NCBI RefSeq assembly: GCF_025465995.1
Contig: NZ_JANLNY010000028.1
Span: 310,001-374,000, forward strand
DNA length: 64,000 nt
Source: Pseudomonas sp. 5P_3.1_Bac2
GTDB taxonomy: Bacteria; Pseudomonadota; Gammaproteobacteria; Pseudomonadales; Pseudomonadaceae
Direction of reading: 5' to 3'
The translations under genes and the position numbers were made by a program. The notes under the pieces were generated by a model. That model ran no database searches and had not been told where the DNA came from. It saw nothing but the letters and a program-made list of their open reading frames with translations. Below, in pieces: positions 25,979-34,229 of this stretch; positions within the stretch are counted from its first letter, which is position 1; every line of letters starts with the position of its first letter.

Positions 25979-26407
25979 ATGAACACTCCAGTAAACCCCG
26001 CAAGAATTAGTGCCTACGACCATATCGGCATTCGCGTCAGCGACAAGCCCAGGGCCATGGCTTTTTATCAGGCTTTGGGCTTTGTTCAGAGTGCCGATTT
26101 CCCATTGTACGAGGCCAACGAGATGCTCACGGCCGATGGCGTGCGGATCAACCTGATCTTCAACGGCGCGCGCCAGCCGGACGCTCACAATGCCTTACTC
26201 GACGCCCCGGTCAAGCTGCCGGGCATGACCCATCCGGCCTTTATCGTCGATGACCTGCAAGCCTTGCAGCAGTGGCTGGGCGCGCAGGGCATCGCCATTA
26301 CCGAAGGGCCGCACGCCATTGGCCCCAGACGCATCGCCCTGTTTATCCGCGACCCGGACGGAAACGTTCTGGAATTTAACCAACTTATCCACGGAGAAGC
26401 CCCATGA
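25979..26407 (+). CDS. VOC-family (glyoxalase-like) protein
   Basis: 142 residues from the ATG at 25979; a GTG directly before it (25976) could also serve. It shows paired beta-alpha-beta-beta-beta modules of the vicinal-oxygen-chelate fold: ISAYDHIGIRVSD with a metal-binding His, MAFYQALGF, then HPAFIVDD with a second His and RDPDGNVLEFNQ with the Glu ligand. These enzymes perform metal-dependent chemistry on aldehydes, catechols or electrophiles. It overlaps the GST gene by 4 bp, suggesting a joint detoxification role. Confidence 0.87.
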   Translation: MNTPVNPARISAYDHIGIRVSDKPRAMAFYQALGFVQSADFPLYEANEMLTADGVRINLIFNGARQPDAHNALLDAPVKLPGMTHPAFIVDDLQALQQWLGAQGIAITEGPHAIGPRRIALFIRDPDGNVLEFNQLIHGEAP

Positions 26408-26991
26408 AGCTGTATGACCTAGACCCTTCCGGTAACTGCTACAAAGTCCGTCTGTTTGCCGCCTTGGCCAATATCCAGCTGGAAATCGTGCCGGTGGACT
26501 TCCTGGCTGGCGAACACAAACGCGCGCCGCTGCTGGACCTCAACCCACGGGGCGAATTGCCGATTCTGCTCGATGGTAAGCAAGTGCTGTACGACGCTCA
26601 GGCCATTCTGGTGTACCTGGCTGGTGCCTACGGCGGCTTGGCTTGGTGGCCGGCGCAGGTGCAAGGCCAGGCGCAGATCGTGCAGTGGCTGTCGTTTGCC
26701 GCCAACGAGGTGCAACACAGCCTGAGTGCCGCACGGTTGGTGCAGAAGTTTGGCTATGCCCTGGATCAAGCCGCTGCGGTGGACAAATCCGCACGCGTAT
26801 TGGCGATTCTCGATCAGCATCTTAAAACCCACGACTGGCTCGCCATTGGCCGCCCGAGCATTGCCGATTGCGCGGTGTACCCGTACGTGGCCCTGGCCCA
26901 TGAAGGTGGTGTGGATATCACCCCGTACAGCCATATCGGGCAGTGGATAAACCGCATCGAAACCTTGCCGGGCTATCTGCCCAAGCCCTGA
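26404..26991 (+). CDS. Glutathione S-transferase
   Basis: 195 residues. The N-terminal thioredoxin-like domain reads MKLYDLDPSGNCYKVRLFAAL with the Ser-Gly-Asn-Cys catalytic region, then NPRGELPILLDG and AQAILVYLA (glutathione site). The C-terminal helical domain contains GRPSIADCAVYPYVALAHEGGVD, the conserved N-capping motif. It is co-transcribed with the VOC protein and probably controlled by the divergent LysR regulator. Confidence 0.92.
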   Translation: MKLYDLDPSGNCYKVRLFAALANIQLEIVPVDFLAGEHKRAPLLDLNPRGELPILLDGKQVLYDAQAILVYLAGAYGGLAWWPAQVQGQAQIVQWLSFAANEVQHSLSAARLVQKFGYALDQAAAVDKSARVLAILDQHLKTHDWLAIGRPSIADCAVYPYVALAHEGGVDITPYSHIGQWINRIETLPGYLPKP

Positions 26992-27064
26992 ACAGATCAC
27001 CAGCGCCCCGGCGTGTTAAGGGTTTTGCTAGGCTGGCGGCCTTCGCCACCGCGAGCCTTTAGTC

Positions 27065-27679
27065 ATGTCCTTGCACGCTAAGCTTTGCGCCATCCTCACG
27101 GCTGAGCCGCTGCGCCTGGAGGTATTGCGCCAGGTGCGCGACCTCAACCTGCCCGACTGCTGGGTGGCTGCCGGCTTTGTGCGCAATGCCGTGTGGGATC
27201 ACCTGCATGGCTTTAGCGCGCCCACGCCCTTGGCCGATATCGACGTGCTCTGGTTTGACCCGGCGCAGGCCAGCGCCGAGGCGGACGCCCGCCTTGAGCA
27301 GGCCTTGAGGCGGGCGGACAACCGGCATAATTGGTCGGTAAAAAACCAGGCGCGCATGCATCTGCGTAACGCGGACTTACCCTATGCCTCCACCACCGAC
27401 GCCATGCGCTACTGGTGCGAAACCGCCACCGCTGTGGGCGCCAGACTTAATCCTGCTGACCAGCTTGAGATCGCCGCACCGTTTGGCCTGGACGATCTGT
27501 TTCAGTTGCTGGTACGGCCAACGCCCCGCTTCGCCGACGATAAACAGACGATTTATGCCGAGCGCCTGCGCACGAAAAACTGGCCGGCGACCTGGCCTAA
27601 GCTGCGCTGTGTTGAGGCGGCTCGGGCTGAGCGGGGGCAGGGCGAGGCGCCAGTCAATCCTTATGCGAGTAAGGACTAA
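27065..27679 (+). CDS. Nucleotidyltransferase-family protein (YiaV/DUF925-like)
   Basis: 204 residues. The motifs PDCWVAAGFVRNAVWD, TPLADIDVLWFD and WSVKNQARMHLRNADLPYAST match the minimal nucleotidyltransferase family formerly DUF925 (COG3575). The D-x-D of DIDVLWFD is the likely metal site. The substrate is unknown. It has its own upstream region and no operon partner. Confidence 0.88.
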   Translation: MSLHAKLCAILTAEPLRLEVLRQVRDLNLPDCWVAAGFVRNAVWDHLHGFSAPTPLADIDVLWFDPAQASAEADARLEQALRRADNRHNWSVKNQARMHLRNADLPYASTTDAMRYWCETATAVGARLNPADQLEIAAPFGLDDLFQLLVRPTPRFADDKQTIYAERLRTKNWPATWPKLRCVEAARAERGQGEAPVNPYASKD

Positions 27680-27949
27680 GCCAAGGATCAGGCGCTTGGC
27701 AGAAATCCTTTTAAACAGACGGATTTGGTTCGCGGCATTTTTTGCTAAAGAGGCCAAGATCCAGGCCGCTGCTTAAACCTAACGGTCATCGACGCCATGC
27801 GCGTCATGGCGCAAAGCGTTCGCCAGCCCGCGAGCGCGGCTTAAGCACAGCCGTGGTGTCGACTGTTTGGCCATGCTTTGCGGCTTAATTGTTCGGCCAA
27901 GCTGGCTCAGCGTGTAAAATCCCGCGCCCGAGAAACAGGAGAGATCAGT

Positions 27950-28450
27950 TTGGTTATTCATTACGGCGCAACGCCCGAGAACACAGCATGCGGGCGCAAG
28001 GGATTAAGCCTTAATAGCACCCAGGATCAGGCGCAGGTGAGCTGCAAGCGCTGCCAGCAGGCGGTGGCCAAACTCGCCGCAGCACCGGTGCGTAAAACCC
28101 CAAGCCTGGCCGATTTACGCGCCGCCGCTAAAGCCGCCAAGGCGGCTGCAGAGCAGCCTGCGCGAGCCGCGAGCCAAGCGCCTGACGAAGCGCCGCTTGC
28201 TGCGCCGACTGCGTTGAGCGTTGCGCCGGGCCCGGCGCTTGCCGTCGCGACCGCGGTCCCCGTGGCGAAGCCTGCACCTGCGCCGAGCAGCGTGCCCAGC
28301 GAGGCACCCGCTGTGGTGGCAGCGCCGAGTGATAACGCCACGGCGCCAATACCCCGTCAATCCGCCCGTGCCGAGTGGCTGGCGCGTTTGCAGCAGCTGC
28401 CGGGGCGCAATCGTCTGCCCCGTGGTGCGGCGAAGCAGTCCAAGCGCTAA
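27950..28450 (+). CDS. Small Ala/Pro-rich protein with an N-terminal Cys motif
   Basis: 166 residues if translation starts at TTG 27950, chosen because AGGAGAG (27937-27943) is placed 6 bp before it; the frame is open further up to 27878 without a ribosome binding site. The first 45 residues hold HYGATPENTACGRKG and VSCKRCQQAVAKL, a C...CxxC pattern suited to one metal ion. The rest is a low-complexity Ala/Pro/Val-rich stretch ending in a basic tail (GRNRLPRGAAKQSKR). I recognise no characterised function. Confidence 0.65.
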   Translation: MVIHYGATPENTACGRKGLSLNSTQDQAQVSCKRCQQAVAKLAAAPVRKTPSLADLRAAAKAAKAAAEQPARAASQAPDEAPLAAPTALSVAPGPALAVATAVPVAKPAPAPSSVPSEAPAVVAAPSDNATAPIPRQSARAEWLARLQQLPGRNRLPRGAAKQSKR

Positions 28451-28481
28451 GCGCTATCCCCAGCTGTCGCGCCGTAGCGCG

Positions 28482-29405
28482 CTATGCCGCGCTTAACGGC
28501 GCTGGCGCCAAGGCCAGCAGGTTTTGCAGATGACGTGCCTCGGCGCTGGGGCTGCGGCCAAACAGACGGCGAAATTCGCGACTGAACTGGGTCGGGCTTT
28601 GATAGCCGACCTCGGCGGCGGCGCTGGCGGCGTTCAAGCCCTGGCGGATCATCAGCAAGCGCGCCTGATGCAGGCGCATGGCTTTGATGTACTGCAACGG
28701 CGAGGTGGCCGTGACGGCCTTGAAGTGCACATGGAAGGCCGCCACGCTGAGGTGCGCCTGGCGGGCCAAGGTGGGCACATCCAAGGGCGTGTGGAACTGG
28801 CTGTGGATAAGCCGCAGCACCTTGGCGATACGACCGAAATGGCTGTTGGTTTGCAGCGCCGCGCGCAGGCTGGCGCCTTGTGCGCCCGTGAGCACGCGGT
28901 AGGTGATCTCACGCACCAGCGCCGGGCCGAGTATCCGTGCGTCCGTGGCGCAGCTTAAGGCTTGCAGCAGGCGCAACGTGGCGTCTTGCAAGGCGCTGTC
29001 GATAGGGCTGGCATACAGCGGCAGCGGCTCGCTGTGGGCCGGCTCAGGGACATCTAAGGCCAGCTCGGCCGTGAGACTGGGATCGATGCGCAGGGCCAGG
29101 CCGAGCATGGGCTGCTCGGCACTGGCCTGGGTTTCGATGCTGAACGGTAGCGGCACTGACAGCACCAGATAATGCTCGGCGTCGTAGACGTACAGCTTGC
29201 CGCCATGGACACCGCGCTTACTGCCTTGCAGCACAATCACGATGCTCGGCTCATACAGCGCCGGGGTGCTGGCCATCGCCTGGTTAGCGCGCATCAACGT
29301 CACACCCTCCACCAAGGTGGCGCTGTAGCCTTCATTGGGGGCCAGTTGCAGCATCAGCTCCAACATGCGTTGTTGCGGCGGGCTGGGAGCAGGGCGGTGA
29401 TCCAT
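28482..29405 (-). CDS. AraC-family transcriptional regulator
   Basis: 307 residues with an AraC_N-type effector domain (LVEGVTLMRANQAMASTPALYEPSIVIVLQG) and two C-terminal helix-turn-helix motifs (LDVPTLARQAHLSVAAFHVHFK, then VGYQSPTQFSREFRRLFGRSP). It is divergent from the SDR gene (165 bp apart), its most likely target. A DnaA-box match at 28802 lies within the coding region and is probably incidental. Confidence 0.92.
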   Translation of the reverse strand: MDHRPAPSPPQQRMLELMLQLAPNEGYSATLVEGVTLMRANQAMASTPALYEPSIVIVLQGSKRGVHGGKLYVYDAEHYLVLSVPLPFSIETQASAEQPMLGLALRIDPSLTAELALDVPEPAHSEPLPLYASPIDSALQDATLRLLQALSCATDARILGPALVREITYRVLTGAQGASLRAALQTNSHFGRIAKVLRLIHSQFHTPLDVPTLARQAHLSVAAFHVHFKAVTATSPLQYIKAMRLHQARLLMIRQGLNAASAAAEVGYQSPTQFSREFRRLFGRSPSAEARHLQNLLALAPAPLSAA

Positions 29406-29570
29406 GGACGTGGCTCAGGCTGATGAATAGGCAAAAATATAGCAGCGATGCCCGGGTGTTAGGGCGTGGCCAATAGTTTTAGGCAAGCTTTGCAGAGCAA
29501 TACCACTTAGCCCGGGCAGCGCATCTGCCTAGCATGAAGCGCTACTCAGTTCTGCTAAGGAAGTGCTGCC

Positions 29571-30305
29571 ATGACCCTACAACCCACCGCCAAAGTTATT
29601 TTGCTCACCGGCGCCAGCAGTGGCATTGGTGCGGCCACGGTGCGCCTGTTATGTGCCCAGGGCCATCGTTTGTTAATTGGTGCGCGGCGCACCGAACGCT
29701 TGCAGGCGTTGGCCGAGTCGCTGCGCGCCAGCGGCGGCGAGGTGCATTACTGCACGCTGGATGTGACACAGGCGCAGCAAGTGCAGGCCTTTGCCCAGCG
29801 AGCGTTGCAGCTGTACGGTCGCATCGACGTGATGATCAACAACGCCGGGATCATGCCCTTGTCGCCGCTGGCCGCGCTTAAACTGGATGAGTGGCAGCGC
29901 ATGCTCGATGTGAATGTAAGCGGCGTGCTGCATGGCATCGCGGCAGTGTTGCCGACCTTGCAGCGCCAGGGCAGCGGCCAGGTGATCAATATCTCGTCGA
30001 TTGGTGGTTTGACCGTGGTGCCAACGGCAGCGGTGTATTGCGCGACTAAGTTCGCCGTACGGGCGATCTCCGATGGCTTGCGCCAGGAGCATCCTTACCT
30101 GCGGGTGACGTGCGTATATCCGGGGGTGGTGGAGTCGGAGTTGGCCGACAGCATCAGCGATCCCGGTGCGGCCGAGGCCATGCGCCAGTTTCGGCAAAAC
30201 GCCTTGCCGCCTGAGGCGATTGCCCAGGCCATCGCCCATGTGATCAACCAACCGGAGCAGGTCGACAGCAGCGAAATCGTCGTGCGCCCTACCGGCGGCT
30301 TTTAA
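29571..30305 (+). CDS. Short-chain dehydrogenase/reductase
   Basis: 244 residues. The NAD(P) motif TGASSGIG is at about residues 14-21, NNAGIMP follows, and the catalytic residues are Ser in ISSIGGL, then Tyr and Lys in YCATKFA. It resembles NADP-preferring YdfG-like oxidoreductases (GARRTERL places Arg where NADP is favoured). It probably reduces or oxidises a small carbonyl or alcohol. Expression is likely controlled by the divergent AraC regulator. Confidence 0.92.
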   Translation: MTLQPTAKVILLTGASSGIGAATVRLLCAQGHRLLIGARRTERLQALAESLRASGGEVHYCTLDVTQAQQVQAFAQRALQLYGRIDVMINNAGIMPLSPLAALKLDEWQRMLDVNVSGVLHGIAAVLPTLQRQGSGQVINISSIGGLTVVPTAAVYCATKFAVRAISDGLRQEHPYLRVTCVYPGVVESELADSISDPGAAEAMRQFRQNALPPEAIAQAIAHVINQPEQVDSSEIVVRPTGGF

Positions 30306-31245
30306 CGGCGCCGGGTGCCATTGAGCAAAGCCGCTGGGCAATACAAACTGGGGCGCTAGTCCCGGTGCATAACCCCAAGCGTTAGCGTGCAGTGGCTGCG
30401 GGCGGCAAACGCAGAAGTGCCACGGCACCTCCACCTGCGCTTTAGCGCAGGCGTTGCGCCCCAGCGTCAGTTCAACCTCATTGTCATTACAGGCCGGGCT
30501 GAGCAGGGGAAGTGAGCCCGTGTTGTCGAGCCGATCGTCAGACTTAGGTTCAGGGCTATTGGCGATCAAAATGCCGTAAACGCGTTAAGTGTTCCACGTG
30601 GAACGCTCTACCTAAGCCTTTACAGCGGTGCTGGCTCAGTCAGACGAGGCACTGCTAACTTATTCGAGTGGCTGGCGGAGTCTGTGACCTCAGCATGTAG
30701 TACACATGTTGCTAGTGATCGATTGTCGAGCAATTGACTTCTGGGAGACGGCATCAGCGCAGCGTTGTCCCCAGCGCTTGCTGGCGCGCTGCGCTATTTA
30801 GCCAATTGGCTCTCTGTCCGCACGGCGCAAATCCGCTATGGTAGAGCCGGCTTTGTGCTGTGGCGGCTTGCCGCGTGGGGCAAATCCTAGCTGTTGTGGG
30901 CTTAGTTGGCGTTTGGCCAAGTTTGATTCAGCAGCGCTGCCAAGGGTTTATTGAGCCGCAATAAACAGTCCGGCGCGGTGCCGCTCTGACCTGCGCGCGC
31001 AGGCTTCTCCCACGACCTAGGCTCTGTATAAAAAGCGTCCACGGCCTCACTGAAGTCAGGTCAGCCCGCGCTGTATCAGGCTTGTCGGTTGTCGTTAATG
31101 CGCCGGCAAGGTCAGCGTGTGTTAGCACGGCGGTTGCCCACAGAGCCCCGTTAGCCAGCCCGTATTTGTGCGTCTGCGTGGTTGATCCTTGCTTGGTTGC
31201 GCCGGCGGTGAGCCATGGCTGGCGCTTTTGCAGATAAGGTCTGTC
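30306..31245. other. Long intergenic region carrying parS
   Basis: 940 bp with no convincing gene on either strand. It contains the parS site at 30590 and a dyad with core ATGTAGTACA at 30695-30704 (also seen at 35272). Nothing else was recognised. Confidence 0.7.
30590..30605. promoter_or_regulatory. parS centromere site
   Basis: TGTTCCACGTGGAACG matches the bacterial ParB-binding consensus TGTTCCACGTGGAACA at 15 of 16 positions and contains the full palindromic core GTTCCACGTGGAAC. In Pseudomonas parS sites cluster near oriC, where ParB loads and slides as a CTP-dependent clamp to organise chromosome segregation. It lies in non-coding DNA. Confidence 0.93.
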
Positions 31246-32013
31246 ATGCCCATTCGTTTTGCCCGTGCCCTTACTGGTCATCAGCGCAGCGCGGCGGCCA
31301 ACCGCCAGTTGGGCATTGCCCTGTGCTTTGTCGCCGGAGCGATTAACGCCGGCGGTTTTGTCGCGGTGCAGCAATACACGTCCCACGTCACCGGGATTGT
31401 TTCGAGCATGGCCGAGCATCTGGTGCAGGCTCAGTACCACTTGCTGTGGGTGGGCGGCGCGGCGGTGTTGGCCTTTGTGTTGGGCGCGGCCTGTTCATCG
31501 ATGATCATCAGCTACGGCCATCGCCGAGGCCTGCACAGCGAATTTGCCTGGCCGCTGTTATTGGAGGCGCTGCTGTTGCTGTGTTTTGGCTTGCTGGGCG
31601 GCAGCCTGGCGCAAATCACCGGACTGCTGGTACCGCTGACGGTGCTGTGGCTGTGCTTTTTGATGGGCCTGCAAAACGCCTTGATTACCAAGGTATCGCG
31701 GGCCGAAATCCGCACCACCCATATCACCGGTATCGTCACCGACTTCGGGATTGAGCTGGGGCGCATGCTCTACTGGAACCGCTATCGCAACGATGACGTG
31801 CCCCGGGTCACGGCTGACCGCGACAAGCTGTGGCTGATGCTATGGCTGGCCCTGGCCTTCTTCTGCGGCGGCGTGGCCGGTGCCTTCGGCTTTACCCACC
31901 TGGGCTATATCGCCACCGTGCCACTGGCCATTGTGCTGGTGCTACTGAGCAGCGTGCCGGTGATCGACGAGGCCCTGGCATTGCTGCGGCGGCTGTTGAA
32001 TAAGAGCGACTAG
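31246..32013 (+). CDS. YoaK-family (DUF1275) membrane protein
   Basis: 255 residues from the ATG at 31246, with AAGG 8 bp upstream; a longer frame from 31189 lacks homology. DUF1275 features are IALCFVAGAINAGGFVAV, YTSHVTGIVSSMAEHL and FLMGLQNALITKVS with THITGIVTD. About six membrane segments are visible. The function of the family is unknown. Confidence 0.87.
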   Translation: MPIRFARALTGHQRSAAANRQLGIALCFVAGAINAGGFVAVQQYTSHVTGIVSSMAEHLVQAQYHLLWVGGAAVLAFVLGAACSSMIISYGHRRGLHSEFAWPLLLEALLLLCFGLLGGSLAQITGLLVPLTVLWLCFLMGLQNALITKVSRAEIRTTHITGIVTDFGIELGRMLYWNRYRNDDVPRVTADRDKLWLMLWLALAFFCGGVAGAFGFTHLGYIATVPLAIVLVLLSSVPVIDEALALLRRLLNKSD

Positions 32014-32080
32014 GTCAGGCACTGACTGCCCATCGGCACTGCTGACCCGGTTCAGGCGGCGCCGGGTCAGGGCAAGGCCA

Positions 32081-33154
32081 TCAGCGTAGGCGCCGGGCCG
32101 CTTGCAGGAGCATCTGTGCGGTGCCTTCCCAACCCAAGCACGCGTCGGTGATCGACACCCCGTAACGCAGCTCGCCGCCGAGGCTCTGCGCACCGTCGAA
32201 CAGGTGGCTTTCGATCATCACCGCACGCAGGGCGTGATCACCGGCTAAGCGTTGTTCGATCACGCTGTCCAGCACGGCCGGTTGGCGCAGCGGATTTTTG
32301 CCGCTGTTGGCGTGGCTGCAATCGACCATGATCTTCGCCTCGATGCCTTGCTTGGCCAGCTCGGCGCGCGCCTGGGCGACGCTGGCCGAGTCGTAGTTAG
32401 GGCCGGCATGACCGCCGCGCAGCACCAGATGGCTATCCGGATTGCCCTGGGTTTGCACCAGCGCCGGATGACCGTGCTGATCCACGCCGAAATGCTGGTG
32501 GGCGTGGGCGGCGCTGCGCATGGCGTCGATGGCGATGCCGAGGCTGCCGTCGGTGCCATTCTTGAAGCCCACTGGCAGATCTAAGCCGCTGACCAGTTCG
32601 CGGTGTACTTGCGACTCACTGGTGCGCGCGCCGATGGCGGCCCAGCCTAGGAGATCGTCGAAGTAGCTGGCCACCAATGGCTGCAAAATCTCGTTGGCCA
32701 ATGGCAGGCCCAGCTCAAGCAGATTCAGCATCAGCTGGCGCGAGCCGTGCAGCCCGGCGGCCATATTGCCTGTGCCATCTAAATCGGGGTCGTACACCAG
32801 GCCTTTCCAGCCGACGGTGGTGCGCGGTTTTTCCACGTAGGCGCGCATCACCAGCAACAGCTTATCGTTCACCTGTTGGCTTAATGCGGCGAGACGTTGG
32901 CCGTATTCGAGGACGGCGACGGGATCGTGCAGGGAGCAGGGGCCGACGACGACCAGCAGACGGGAATCTTCACCGTCGAGAATGGCGCGGATGGCGCGTC
33001 TTTGCTGTGCCACTTGCAGGGCCAGGGCGGCACTCAGGGGCAGTTGTTCACGCAGTTGGCTGGCGCTGGGCAGGCTGCTGGTCTGGCGCCGCGCAGGGGC
33101 GTTGATCAGATGCAGAGCAGGGGTGTGGCTAGGTACAGACAGGGCTACGGACAT
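32081..33154 (-). CDS. DAHP synthase, class I (3-deoxy-7-phosphoheptulonate synthase)
   Basis: 357 residues. The enzyme condenses phosphoenolpyruvate and erythrose-4-phosphate in the first step of the shikimate pathway. Signatures: LVVVGPCSLHDP, MRAYVEKPRTTVGWKGL, IGARTSESQVHRE, GFKNGTDGSL and MVDCSHANSGKNP. It matches the AroF/AroG/AroH type, and the feedback class cannot be fixed with certainty. The Tyr-rich leader peptides upstream suggest sensitivity to the supply of tyrosine and other aromatic residues. The ATG at 33154 follows AAGGAA. Confidence 0.94.
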   Translation of the reverse strand: MSVALSVPSHTPALHLINAPARRQTSSLPSASQLREQLPLSAALALQVAQQRRAIRAILDGEDSRLLVVVGPCSLHDPVAVLEYGQRLAALSQQVNDKLLLVMRAYVEKPRTTVGWKGLVYDPDLDGTGNMAAGLHGSRQLMLNLLELGLPLANEILQPLVASYFDDLLGWAAIGARTSESQVHRELVSGLDLPVGFKNGTDGSLGIAIDAMRSAAHAHQHFGVDQHGHPALVQTQGNPDSHLVLRGGHAGPNYDSASVAQARAELAKQGIEAKIMVDCSHANSGKNPLRQPAVLDSVIEQRLAGDHALRAVMIESHLFDGAQSLGGELRYGVSITDACLGWEGTAQMLLQAARRLR

Positions 33155-33195
33155 GCTGGATTTCCTTAGCCGGGCGCAGGTTTGCGCGCGGCTGA

Positions 33196-33300
33196 CTAAC
33201 TGGGCTGATGGGGTGTTCGTATGGCTCGGCAGGCGTGGCTGCCAGCGCTAAATCGCCAGTCGTAGCGGTAATAAGAGCGGTAGTTGGCAGTGCTGTTCAT
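33196..33300 (-). CDS. Second aromatic-rich leader peptide upstream of DAHP synthase
   Basis: A 34-residue open frame starting at ATG 33300 and ending at TAG 33196-33198, 41 bp before the DAHP synthase start. It begins MNSTANYRSYYRYDWRF, with four Tyr, one Trp and one Phe in eleven residues. GAGGATC lies 6 bp before the ATG. It sits between the terminator and the structural gene, so it may add translational control. It is too short for an enzyme. Confidence 0.75.
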   Translation of the reverse strand: MNSTANYRSYYRYDWRFSAGSHACRAIRTPHQPS

Positions 33301-33343
33301 GTGGTGATCCTCAAGTGGTGCGCGGTTTACGCGGTAAAAAACA

Positions 33344-33375
33344 AAACCCCCGGTCGGGAGGCCGACCGGGGGTTT
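33344..33375 (-). terminator. Attenuator terminator of the DAHP synthase leader
   Basis: A 14-bp stem (AAACCCCCGGTCGG at 33344-33357 against 33362-33375) with a 4-nt loop. On the minus strand it is followed by TTTTGTTTTTT. It lies 50 bp after the first leader peptide stop and upstream of the second peptide, as in amino-acid attenuators. Confidence 0.88.
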
Positions 33376-33425
33376 CGAGAAACTGTCTGGTGGCGACCCT
33401 GTTTTGCTAGGGCGCCTGTGGGGTA

Positions 33426-33554
33426 TCAGGCGCGCCAGCGGCTAAACCAATACCCATAAAAGCGATACGCCAGCGCTGCCTGTGGCCCACGGGCAAGCTC
33501 AGCGCCTGAGGCACTGTGCATAGCAAGACGGGGGATAGACAGGACAAGCGACAT
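33426..33554 (-). CDS. Aromatic-rich leader peptide (attenuation) of the DAHP synthase gene
   Basis: A 42-residue open frame from ATG 33554 with GGAG 7 bp upstream. The C-terminal part reads YRFYGYWFSRW: three Tyr, two Phe and two Trp in eleven residues, directly before the attenuator region. Ribosome stalling at these codons when charged aromatic tRNA is short would favour an antiterminator. This is the classic layout of aromatic biosynthesis leaders such as pheA or trp. Confidence 0.82.
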   Translation of the reverse strand: MSLVLSIPRLAMHSASGAELARGPQAALAYRFYGYWFSRWRA

Positions 33555-33891
33555 AACTAACTCCGGTGGATGGGCCTGAAGGTAATCCAAGCGCGCCGCG
33601 GATTCAACCCGCAGCCTGATCTAGATTGTTGGCGCTGGCCCTGCAGGCCTTGAGCCAGGGGCTTTGCGGCGAGGCGGGCATTATTACTTTTGCCCTAACG
33701 ATGCTTTGCCAGAACACGGATTTATCAAAAATTGTCGGGCGATAAACTGTGCCCAGCTTCCAAACAAAGCCACGAAGCGCGGAAATCATCGGGTCTTCGC
33801 AAACAACCCGCCCCGTTTCGTTGAGCCTTCAGCCCCTCAACATTCCGACTGAAGACGAACTTAACCGTTTGCACTGTTGGGACACTTTGAA
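33555..33891. other. Intergenic region, promoter zone for two divergent genes
   Basis: 337 bp between the leader peptide gene and the DUF2790 gene. It must hold the promoters for both, but no clear -35/-10 pair or operator was identified. Confidence 0.5.
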
Positions 33892-34140
33892 ATGAAACTG
33901 TTTAACGCCTTAATCGCTTCTTCGCTGGTACTGATGGGCAGCCAAATGGCCCTGGCTGATGACGCTGTAGTTGAGCAATACCATTACGGCTCTCACCTCG
34001 ACATCGCCAAGGTTTTGCATCGCGATCCGGTCCCAGATGTCTGCGGCGTAGTGCCGGTACACATGACTTACCTAGACCACCAAGGTCAGCAGCACACCAT
34101 GGAATACCTGATCATGGGTAACGGTTGCCCTGACAACTAA
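33892..34140 (+). CDS. DUF2790 small exported protein
   Basis: 82 residues from the ATG at 33892. A signal peptide (MKLFNALIASSLVLMGSQMA, cleaved after ALA) precedes a short mature domain with HYGSHLDIAKVLH and VCGVVPVHMTYLD then MEYLIMGNGCPDN. Two Cys could form a disulfide. DUF2790 proteins are common and often multicopy in Pseudomonas, with no settled function. The gene has its own terminator. Confidence 0.85.
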   Translation: MKLFNALIASSLVLMGSQMALADDAVVEQYHYGSHLDIAKVLHRDPVPDVCGVVPVHMTYLDHQGQQHTMEYLIMGNGCPDN

Positions 34141-34181
34141 GACGAGTTGCAACGAGTCCTGCCGCTTGCAGGATCAGTTGA

Positions 34182-34209
34182 AACGCCCCTCGAGAGGGGC
34201 GTTTTTTTT
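34182..34209 (+). terminator. Intrinsic terminator of the DUF2790 gene
   Basis: AACGCCCCT and AGGGGCGTT form a 9-bp stem with loop CGAG, followed by eight T. Confidence 0.92.
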
Positions 34210-34229
34210 GCCGGCAGTAAAGCGCGTGG

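Noticed and set aside
15089..28810. Further perfect DnaA boxes at 15089, 16735, 19293 and 28802
   Set aside because: All lie singly inside conserved coding sequence, so they are not counted as part of the glmS-proximal cluster.
30928..31440. 170-codon minus-strand open frame before the DUF1275 gene
   Set aside because: Overlaps the DUF1275 gene for about 200 bp and shows no homology; composition is that of a shadow frame.
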